A stretch of 64,000 nt of DNA from Janthinobacterium rivuli (GTDB taxonomy: Bacteria; Pseudomonadota; Gammaproteobacteria; Burkholderiales; Burkholderiaceae_D), in the NCBI RefSeq assembly GCF_029690045.1, contig NZ_CP121464.1, positions 2,542,001-2,606,000 on the forward strand, in the 5' to 3' direction. A model generated the notes under the pieces. The model did no database searches, was not told where the DNA came from, and worked only from the letters and a program-made list of their open reading frames with translations. Shown here in pieces: positions 54,293 to 61,106 of the stretch. A program made the translations under genes and the position numbers. How positions within the stretch are numbered: the first letter of the stretch is position 1; every line of letters begins with the position of its first letter.

Positions 54293-55318
54293 CTACTGTT
54301 CCGTACTCCAATACCAAATGATTTCTCCATAATTAGAGTCATCGAAAACTGGCATTCTGTCACCTTGCTCAAAATGGCTACGGCTGTGTAACTTTGCTTG
54401 GGTTTCCCAGAAGCCGGTTTGCGGGCAGGGTTGGCCTCCCTCGATACGACCGGCCTTATTTATTAAGGCAGTATCAACACTGGTGTAACGGTGTTCCGCG
54501 CGTAACTTGCGGCCATAATTGACCAGGTCTTTGGGGTAGACCAGATGATCAATAGCGCTGTCGTCCAGGTCGAGAATAAAGACCGCCGCTCCGGCTTCAA
54601 ATGCCCAATAGCCATAGTAGCCGGCATAGCCCTCTTCGCTGATCCTAAGATGCTCGTCATGCCAGCGTGGATGATTCTTCATTGCCGGATACCACTGTTG
54701 CAGATATTTCTTGAGCAAGGTGAGTGTGGCCGTTTCATCTTCTTCATAAAACACACGTAGCAAGGTGTCATAAGGGGCGCCAAGTAAACAGGTATCGCGC
54801 TCGACGACGTTGTCGGCATAAGCACTGATCAATTGCTCGAACAGGCCATCTTGACCGCGATGGCTACGAAGTACGTGAATGATACGTTGGACCGAACGCT
54901 GATCGCGTACCAATATGGCAATGCTCAGCAGTTGCAGCGTGTCTTCGTAGTCGGAAAGTATCGAGAAATCGGGCGCCCCCGAATATGTATACGGACCATA
55001 TTCAGGCAGCTTCAGCGCACACTCCTGTTGATACCTTTGATCCACTTCGTTCCACTCTTCAAATTTGTCCACAATATCGGCGATTCGAGGCGCCAGTTGA
55101 TCGAGGGCTATGCCTGCCGTGTAGTCAAGCATCCATATCCAGAGCAATTCCAGATACAGAAAATGATGAACGGAGGAACTTTCGCCTATCGAATATGCAT
55201 CCTTTCTGTTTTCTTCTCCTCCCCGGATCAAGGAAAGTTGATTTGTCCGTGTTTTTTGATAAAGTTCTTCATGGAGAAAATGCTGTCTACGTCGTTGATG
55301 AAAGGGTAAATCTTCCAT
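54293..55318 (-). CDS. PoNi-like (DUF1910/DUF1911) immunity protein with tail module
   Basis: I start this gene at the ATG at 55318 (MEDLPFHQRRRQHFLHEE, 341 residues), the same length as three other copies; an upstream in-frame ATG would add 32 residues unlike the family. It has LLWIWMLDYTAGIALDQL, SAYADNVVERDTCLLG and YYGYWAFEAGAAVFILDLDD. It is more divergent than the neighbours along its whole length. The tail (CPQTGFWETQ, GDRMPVFDDSNYGEIIWYW) is present. Confidence 0.85.
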   Translation of the reverse strand: MEDLPFHQRRRQHFLHEELYQKTRTNQLSLIRGGEENRKDAYSIGESSSVHHFLYLELLWIWMLDYTAGIALDQLAPRIADIVDKFEEWNEVDQRYQQECALKLPEYGPYTYSGAPDFSILSDYEDTLQLLSIAILVRDQRSVQRIIHVLRSHRGQDGLFEQLISAYADNVVERDTCLLGAPYDTLLRVFYEEDETATLTLLKKYLQQWYPAMKNHPRWHDEHLRISEEGYAGYYGYWAFEAGAAVFILDLDDSAIDHLVYPKDLVNYGRKLRAEHRYTSVDTALINKAGRIEGGQPCPQTGFWETQAKLHSRSHFEQGDRMPVFDDSNYGEIIWYWSTEQ

Positions 55319-55454
55319 GGTTACGTGTTTTTCTCTTGGGTAAATTGTATTCGTGTCAAAGAAGGTACGCGTATCTCGAACCGCAATGCATGATTGCCTT
55401 TTCCAATCGAGCATCAGGTCGATGGTCTCGAACCTCGGTACCGTCGCTGTTTCT
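55319..55454. other. Gap within the immunity array
   Basis: These 136 bases separate the PoNi-like gene at 54293-55318 from the DUF3396 fusion gene. A TTGACA lies here on the minus strand (about 55361-55356) but no -10 fits at 16-18 bases. I see no gene. Confidence 0.35.
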
Positions 55455-56708
55455 TCATGCGTTCAGGAAGCGCCACACCGTCAAGCCATAGGCGGAATCC
55501 AGATTGCTCATGATCTCGCCCTGTTCAAATCGCCGGGTTTGCGGCGGAATGTCCAGCGCTTGCCATTGTCCGGCCTGCGGGCAGGCCTCGCTGGCGTAGG
55601 CACGCAATTCCAATGGCTCCTGTGCTGGCGCGGTGTCATCCGGGCCGCCGTCATCGCGGCGCTGACGCAGCTCGGCGCTGGGCCAGTCGCTGTCGGCATC
55701 GAAGCGCCGCATCCAGCGCAGCGAGTCGGCATCGTTGAAGCGTTCGTTGGGATCGCCGTCCCATTGGCCAAAGCCCAGCAGCGCCATATGATCGTCGCGG
55801 ATCGGCTTGAGCAGCTTGTTGAGCAGCGCCGGCAATTCCGGCACGCCGTCCTCTACCGGGTAGAGCGCCGGCTCCTCGCCCAGTTCGATCCATAGGCCGG
55901 AGTCGAGCTCGTCGATCCTGATTTGCGGATGCTGCAGGCCGAGTTTTATCTGGTCGCGGCTGAGGTCCAATTTTTCACGCCACGTATCCGATAGCAAAAA
56001 GCCCCAGGTTGGCGGGCGGATGCCGTCTGCCAGCGAGCCGCTCATGGAAAAAGGATAATCAATGTCCAAGCCAAAAAATCGCGGCGCCAGAGAGCGTTCC
56101 CACACGGTCACTGCCGAGCGGGTACCGAAGGCAAGCGGATTGGCCATCGAAAAGCCGCTGTAAACCTGATCAGGTTTTAGTTTTTCCATGGTTTCCAGAA
56201 CAAACTGCCGCCACGCATTCTTGTTGTCCTTCCACCATGACCAGCGATAGTAGAATTGAATGGATGAGTAATCCCTGTTTGATGGTTCTGGATCATCGTT
56301 CATATGATCCCGCATTTTCCAGAAATATCCAGCAGTAGAAGGAGACGAGTTGTGTTTTTTCTGATCGGTAAAATTGAAGGCGAAATAGTCTGTTTTTCTT
56401 GTTTTTCGAGCAAATTCACGCAGAACTGGCAAACGCTTTGAGCCGTAAGGGTGAGGACGTTCCGAGTCGGGATGCGTGCCGATAAGATAGGGATTCCCTG
56501 TCAGTCGTTCAAATTCCTCATGAATACCCACCATCAGCACTGACGTATCAAGGTGGTGCTTAGTGTTGTAGAGGAAATAGAAAGTAGTAAATGGAGACAC
56601 ACCTAGATCTTGATTTCCATCGTCACAGGACATGTTTGGCCATTCCTTGAGGTCCGCAACCATTCCCTCTACATCTTCGGCAGTAAAAAAACGTTCCGTT
56701 GTGCTCAT
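55455..56708 (-). CDS. DUF3396 immunity-family protein fused to the shared tail module; apparent mosaic
   Basis: From the ATG at 56708 (MSTTERFFTAEDVEGMV) the protein has 417 residues, about 60 more than the other DUF3396 copies. The extra part follows SDWPSAELRQRRDDG and carries the tail module otherwise seen on PoNi-like proteins (CPQAGQWQALDIPP, RRFEQGEIMSNLDS, YGLTVWRFLNA). Residues about 1-40 and 130-350 match copy 2, but residues about 60-125 (YLIGTHPDSERPHPYG, FAFNFTDQKKH) match copy 1. This pattern points to gene conversion between copies. Confidence 0.85.
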   Translation of the reverse strand: MSTTERFFTAEDVEGMVADLKEWPNMSCDDGNQDLGVSPFTTFYFLYNTKHHLDTSVLMVGIHEEFERLTGNPYLIGTHPDSERPHPYGSKRLPVLREFARKTRKTDYFAFNFTDQKKHNSSPSTAGYFWKMRDHMNDDPEPSNRDYSSIQFYYRWSWWKDNKNAWRQFVLETMEKLKPDQVYSGFSMANPLAFGTRSAVTVWERSLAPRFFGLDIDYPFSMSGSLADGIRPPTWGFLLSDTWREKLDLSRDQIKLGLQHPQIRIDELDSGLWIELGEEPALYPVEDGVPELPALLNKLLKPIRDDHMALLGFGQWDGDPNERFNDADSLRWMRRFDADSDWPSAELRQRRDDGGPDDTAPAQEPLELRAYASEACPQAGQWQALDIPPQTRRFEQGEIMSNLDSAYGLTVWRFLNA

Positions 56709-56736
56709 CTTTTCTCCTCTCACGTCGTTGTTTTTT

Positions 56737-56940
56737 ATACCTTCAGAAAATGCCATACCGTCAAGCCACAGGCAGCATCCAGATTGCTCATGATCTCGCC
56801 CTGTTCCAATCTGCGGGTTGGCAGCCGAATGTCCAGTGCTTGCCGCTGACCGGCCTGCGTAGGGGCGCCATTTCAAAGGCTCGTGCGCTGACGCAGTTCG
56901 GCGCTGGGGCAGTCGCTGGCTGTGCCAGATGGAAAATTGG
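56737..56940 (-). pseudogene. Relics of a tail module and of a DUF3396 3' end
   Basis: On the minus strand this stretch reads, with frame breaks, as a decayed copy of the same tail that ends the DUF3396 fusion gene (RRLEQGEIMSNLDAACGLT-like, VWHFLKV). Before it lies a short match to the conserved end of DUF3396 genes (bases around 56885-56915). It lies between two intact array genes and codes for nothing complete. Confidence 0.65.
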
Positions 56941-57966
56941 CTATTGTTCTTCACTCCAGTACCAGATGGTTTCACCGTATGCCGCATCATCAAAAACAGG
57001 CATGATTTGGCCCTGCTCAAAATGGCTACGGCTGTGTAACTTTGCTGGGGTTTCCCAGAAACCTGTTTGAGGGCAGGGCTGGCCACCCTCGACGCGTCCC
57101 TTGCGTATCAGTGGTTCTGTTTCCTGACTGGTGTAGCGGCCTTCTTTCCATAACTGTCGCGCATAGTCGACCAGATCTTTGGGGTAGACGAGATGCTCGA
57201 TCTGGCTGTCGTCCAGGTCGAGCATAAAGACGGTCGCAGCCGCTTCAAATGCCCAGTAACCGTAATAGGGCGCGTAGCCTTCGTCCCGGATTCTTAGATG
57301 CCCTTCATACCAGCGGGGATGATTTTTCATGGCTGGATACCACTGTCTCAGGTATTTTTGGAGCAGGTCGAGCGTGGCCTTCTCATCTTCCTCATAGAAC
57401 ACTTGCAACAGCGTGCTATAGGGCTTGCCGATGATACAGGTGTCGAGGGCTTGTCCATCCTCCACATACCCGTCAATCAATTGTTCGAACAGGCCATCGC
57501 GGCCACGGTGACTGCGTAGCATGTAGATAATGCGTTTAACCGAATGATGGTCGCGCAGAAGGATGGCAATGCTGAGTAGTTGCAGTGTGTCCTGATAGTC
57601 GGAAAGGATGGGAAACTCCGGTGCTCCCTCATATTCGTACTGCCCAAACTCTGGAAACTCGAGCGCTGCTTCCTGCTGACAGAATTGATCGACCTTATTC
57701 CACTCTTCAAACTTATCCACGATGTCGGCGATGCGCGGCGCCAGTGCAGTGATCGGCTCGCCCGCCGTATAGTCGAGCATCCATATCCAGAACGCTTCTA
57801 AATATAAAAACTGATGCACTGAAGAATTTTCCAGCGTCGAGTCGGCTACTTTTTTGTTTTCAATGCCCCCGTTAATTAACGCAAATTGATTTGCTCTCGT
57901 TTTGTTATAAAGATCTTCGTAGAGAAATTGCTGTCGGCGACGCATGTCGAACGGGGTTGTCATCAT
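56941..57966 (-). CDS. PoNi-like (DUF1910/DUF1911) immunity protein with tail module
   Basis: The 341-residue protein starts MMTTPFDMRRRQQFLYED (first of two ATGs at 57966). It has LEAFWIWMLDYTAGEPITAL, YQDTLQLLSIAILLRDHHS, YYGYWAFEAAATVFMLDLDD and the full tail (CPQTGFWETP, AAYGETIWYWSEEQ). Directly upstream lies the relic end of a DUF3396 gene whose stop overlaps this start as ATGA, showing that it was once the second gene of a pair. Confidence 0.87.
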   Translation of the reverse strand: MMTTPFDMRRRQQFLYEDLYNKTRANQFALINGGIENKKVADSTLENSSVHQFLYLEAFWIWMLDYTAGEPITALAPRIADIVDKFEEWNKVDQFCQQEAALEFPEFGQYEYEGAPEFPILSDYQDTLQLLSIAILLRDHHSVKRIIYMLRSHRGRDGLFEQLIDGYVEDGQALDTCIIGKPYSTLLQVFYEEDEKATLDLLQKYLRQWYPAMKNHPRWYEGHLRIRDEGYAPYYGYWAFEAAATVFMLDLDDSQIEHLVYPKDLVDYARQLWKEGRYTSQETEPLIRKGRVEGGQPCPQTGFWETPAKLHSRSHFEQGQIMPVFDDAAYGETIWYWSEEQ

Positions 57967-58045
57967 TGTTTTTCCGTCGTTTTTTCTGATCGCTGGCGCA
58001 GCTCGGCGGTGGGCCAGTCGCTGATTGTGCCAGATGGAAAATTGG
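57964..58045 (-). pseudogene. 3' end relic of a DUF3396 immunity gene
   Basis: On the minus strand this reads SDWPTAELRQRSEKTTEKQ and a stop, the same ending as the intact DUF3396 copies. Everything upstream of it is missing. The stop overlaps the double ATG of the PoNi-like gene that follows. Confidence 0.7.
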
Positions 58046-58525
58046 CTATTGTTCTTCAATCCAATGCCAGATGGTTTCACCGTATGCAGTGTCATCAAAA
58101 ACAGGCATCACTTGGCCTTGCGCGAAATGACTGCGGCTGTGTAATTTTGCTGGGGTTTCCCAGAAGCCTGTTTGAGGGCAGGACTGGCCGCCCTAGACGC
58201 GTCCCTTGCGTATCAGTGGTTCTGTTTCCTGACTGGTGTAGCGGCCTTCTTCCCATAACTGTCGTGCATAATCGACCAGGTCTTTGGGGGAGACGAGATG
58301 CTCGATCTGGCTGTCGTCCAGGTCGAGCATAAAGACGGTCGCAGTCGCTTCGAAGGTCACGTAGCCGTAAAAGGCGGCATAGCCTTCTTCGCTGATTTTG
58401 AGATGCTCATCGTACCAGCGCGGATGATTTTCATGGCCGGATACCGTTCCGTACTCCAATACCAAATTGTTTCCCCATAGTTGGAGTCATCGAAAACCGG
58501 CATCTTGCCGCCTTGGGATGTTTTT
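58046..58525 (-). pseudogene. 5'-truncated PoNi-like gene with nonsense codon, joined to another tail relic
   Basis: The 3' half of a PoNi-like gene is present: NHPRWYDEHLKISEEGY, FYGYVTFEATATVFMLDLDD, ETEPLIRKGRV. Then an in-frame TAG (58195-58193) cuts it, after which the tail continues (CPQTGFWETP, ETIWHWIEEQ) to 58046. A T is missing from the run before NHPRW, and the 5' half is gone. At about 58450 it joins a fragment of another copy's tail (PVFDDSNYGETIWYW) closest to that of the gene at 54293-55318. Confidence 0.8.
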
Positions 58526-58551
58526 GAGCGCCTGGCGCCCCGCGGGCATAT

Positions 58552-59562
58552 TCAATTTTCCAGATATCGCCAGACAGTCAATCCATATCCTGACTCGAGG
58601 TCGAGCATGGGCTGTTCCCGCTCATACGACATGGCACGCGGAGGAATATCGAGCGATTCCCACGTTCCCGCCTTGGGGCAGGGGTCGCCAGCCTTGGCGC
58701 GCAACTCGTTTGCCGGCACAGGACCGCCGCCGTCCGGTTCATAGTCCACGCGTGCCTGCCGGAAAAAGGCCGTCAGGTCTGCCGGATAGAATGTGGCATC
58801 GCGATAGCTGCTGTCGTCGATATCGAGCAGGCAGGTGATGGCTGCCGCTTCCCATGACCAGTAGCCTAAAAATGACGTATCGCGCTCGTGACTGTCATAG
58901 TAGGGTTCACGGCGGCTGGCGTAATACCATTCTTCCAGGTAGTCCTGCATCAACGCCGGACGATCTTTTTCTTCTGCCGCGAATATCTTGAGTGTCTTGA
59001 AATAGGGCAGGTGGCGCGTGCATTCCGGCCAGTCGGTATCCCTGCCATCGATGGAAAATGCCAGCAGGCGTTCAACCAGCCCATCTTTTTCATGGTTGTT
59101 GAAATCGATGACAGGCGCCAAGCGGGGCAGCAAATTACCCCAACCCAGGAGAATGCCAAGGCAGATCATCCGGTTGACTTGTTCGTATGCGACATCGGGC
59201 AGGGCGAAGTGGGGAAAGCCCCGTTCCGCGGCGCTGGCCTGCAGGTCAAAAGCCGTGTCATATCTGGCAAACTCTTCCCAATATTCCAGTATCGTGGGAT
59301 ACAGCGCGCGCAGATCGGCTGTCGTATGGCCGGCGCTGTAGGCCAGGGTGAGCTGGTCGATACCTTCCCAGGCCCGCTGGCGCGTCGCCGTCATGAAGTT
59401 TTCTGGCGGGATATTTTGCAGTACTTCCGCGGGCTGTTGCAAGCCTGCCTCCACCATGTCGAAGCACTCGTCCTGGCTGTCTTTGCTTTCAACATAGATG
59501 GCGTATGACAACAGCAACTCCCTACGGGATGCGAGAAAAGTCTTTTCATCCAGTGTCTGCAT
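58552..59562 (-). CDS. PoNi-like (DUF1911) immunity protein, probable cognate partner of the PoNe effector
   Basis: The 336-residue protein begins two bases after the nuclease gene ends, so it is the likely cognate immunity protein. It is of a distinct subtype: MQTLDEKTFLASRRELLL at the start, then YLEEWYYASRREPYYDSH and the DUF1911 core GYWSWEAAAITCLLDIDDSS. It ends with the shared tail module (CPKAGTWESLDIPP, YGLTVWRYLEN). The only other member of this subtype in the window is the relic at 47404-47783, at the far end of the array. Confidence 0.87.
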   Translation of the reverse strand: MQTLDEKTFLASRRELLLSYAIYVESKDSQDECFDMVEAGLQQPAEVLQNIPPENFMTATRQRAWEGIDQLTLAYSAGHTTADLRALYPTILEYWEEFARYDTAFDLQASAAERGFPHFALPDVAYEQVNRMICLGILLGWGNLLPRLAPVIDFNNHEKDGLVERLLAFSIDGRDTDWPECTRHLPYFKTLKIFAAEEKDRPALMQDYLEEWYYASRREPYYDSHERDTSFLGYWSWEAAAITCLLDIDDSSYRDATFYPADLTAFFRQARVDYEPDGGGPVPANELRAKAGDPCPKAGTWESLDIPPRAMSYEREQPMLDLESGYGLTVWRYLEN

Positions 59563-59564
59563 GC

Positions 59565-61106
59565 TTATTTCCTTAATATATTTTCTGGAATATCCAGCAT
59601 CAACTGGATTTCATGATTGCGTCCCTTTGACTGCCGATGCTTGGTCAATTGACGACCGGTGACCAGTGAAATCCAGCGCAGATAGGGGGGGCTGGCTTTG
59701 GGATTGAGCAGCTGGCCTGCCGCGTATTTTTTCATCAAGGGCTTGATGGTGACTCCGGTAGCCGTGAGTTTCTCCGATTTTATCGAGCGGGCGATCCATT
59801 CGTGGCTCATTTGCGTCGGCAGCTTCGTTTCTTTATTTTCCTTGTTCAAGCCCTTTCTCAGTTCTTTTTCATCCGCTTCCTGGTTCCCTATTTTTACGTC
59901 TTGATTTGCATGGGCATCGCGGTCCGCATTTTCGAAAATATTCGGTTTGTTATTGTTTTTCGTGGGATTCGCCGCTTCGTCCGCCCTCAGGGAACTGAAT
60001 TTTTCCTGCAGATCGGCCGGTAGCGCCGCCATCAGGCGGAAGGAATCGAACAGGCTCGACTTGGTTTCGCCGACAACGAAAGGCTGGCTAAGTGCAGCGC
60101 CTTTGAACCACAGATGATCGAGTCCTGCGTGCGGCAGGCTATGCTCTTCGGTCAGCTTGCCGGCATTGTTCGCCTTCTTGAACAGCGCATGTCTTTTCTT
60201 CACGAAGTAATCCGTGATGTGCTCGGCCGGTACGCCGGTGTGCCAGCCCTGCTTTTTCTTTTCGCCTTTTTTCTTGGTATTGACCTTGCTGGAATTGGGC
60301 TTGGCCTGATTGCCGGTGACGTCCTTGTTCTTTTTCGCTGCAAGTCTCTTTTCGGCCTTGCTGGCGGCTTTTGCTTCCTTGCCGGCAATGTCCTTTCCCG
60401 CCTCCTGTGCTGCATGCTGCACGCCTTTTCCTGTCGCGTTGCCGACCGCAGCCGTGTTGTGCGGCAGGTCATGGCCCATCATCTTGCCATGCAGTTTTTT
60501 CAGTTCGGCGAAGGCGTCCTCGATCATTTTGGGTCCGCGCTTCTGGATTGCCTGCATTTCCTGGATCAACAGCTTGACTTCCGACTTTCCCGCCACGGCT
60601 TTGACGATCCAGCTATCGATGCCGTCGATAAACGTATCGATTACACCCTTGAACAAGCTCTTGCTTTCACGGGCCAGTACGTTCCAGTCGATCTTGCGCA
60701 TGAATTTTTCGACGTTGCCGCGCAGCTTGGGCGAGACGGCTTCCAGCACACGGCCAAAATTGTGCCCCTTGTTCATCAGCTTGAAGCCGACCTTGAGCGT
60801 ATCGCCCACGGCGGGTACGCAACCGACCAGGGTGATGGCCAGTTCCACCCAGGCGCCGATGGCGGACGGCGATTTGCTGATGACAATGATGCCAAGGATC
60901 AAGTCGCGCGCATCCATGGCCTGTCCCACACCAGGGACGACACCGAGAATGCCGGTGATGATAATGTGCGCGGGAGATGAGCCCGAACCAGTGACGAGGT
61001 CACTCAGCCAAGTACCGATGCCGTCATCGGCCTGCCTGAGCGCCCGGCTGGCAGGCGAGGCGCCACGGATCGCGCTGGCCGGGACGGTAGGGGTTAGGCC
61101 GCTCAT
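59565..61106 (-). CDS. PoNe-like PD-(D/E)xK nuclease effector
   Basis: The 513-residue protein is a polymorphic toxin. The N-terminal part has a hydrophobic region (residues about 46-105, HIIITGILGVVPGVGQAMD, LVGCVPAVGDTLKVGFKL) as in effectors that ride on VgrG. A Lys-rich low-complexity linker (about 225-287) follows. The nuclease core is at about 288-355: GWHTGVPAEHITDYFVKKR, AGLDHLW (Asp330) and FVVGETKSS (Glu347, Lys349), the PD-(D/E)xK pattern of PoNe DNases, with which DUF1911 proteins pair as immunity. The C-terminal 160 residues are unassigned. The start overlaps the vgrG stop by ATGA. It would act on DNA in the target cell's cytoplasm. Confidence 0.88.
   Translation of the reverse strand: MSGLTPTVPASAIRGASPASRALRQADDGIGTWLSDLVTGSGSSPAHIIITGILGVVPGVGQAMDARDLILGIIVISKSPSAIGAWVELAITLVGCVPAVGDTLKVGFKLMNKGHNFGRVLEAVSPKLRGNVEKFMRKIDWNVLARESKSLFKGVIDTFIDGIDSWIVKAVAGKSEVKLLIQEMQAIQKRGPKMIEDAFAELKKLHGKMMGHDLPHNTAAVGNATGKGVQHAAQEAGKDIAGKEAKAASKAEKRLAAKKNKDVTGNQAKPNSSKVNTKKKGEKKKQGWHTGVPAEHITDYFVKKRHALFKKANNAGKLTEEHSLPHAGLDHLWFKGAALSQPFVVGETKSSLFDSFRLMAALPADLQEKFSSLRADEAANPTKNNNKPNIFENADRDAHANQDVKIGNQEADEKELRKGLNKENKETKLPTQMSHEWIARSIKSEKLTATGVTIKPLMKKYAAGQLLNPKASPPYLRWISLVTGRQLTKHRQSKGRNHEIQLMLDIPENILRK

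Noticed and set aside
58193..58465. A short functional 90-residue immunity gene
   Set aside because: It begins in unrelated bases, has lost the N-terminal two thirds and is cut by a TAG before the tail that still follows. It is better explained as a relic.
47404..58525. A CRISPR array or other short-repeat array
   Set aside because: The repeats are whole or broken genes of about 1 kb, not short direct repeats with spacers. No CRISPR array is seen anywhere in the window.
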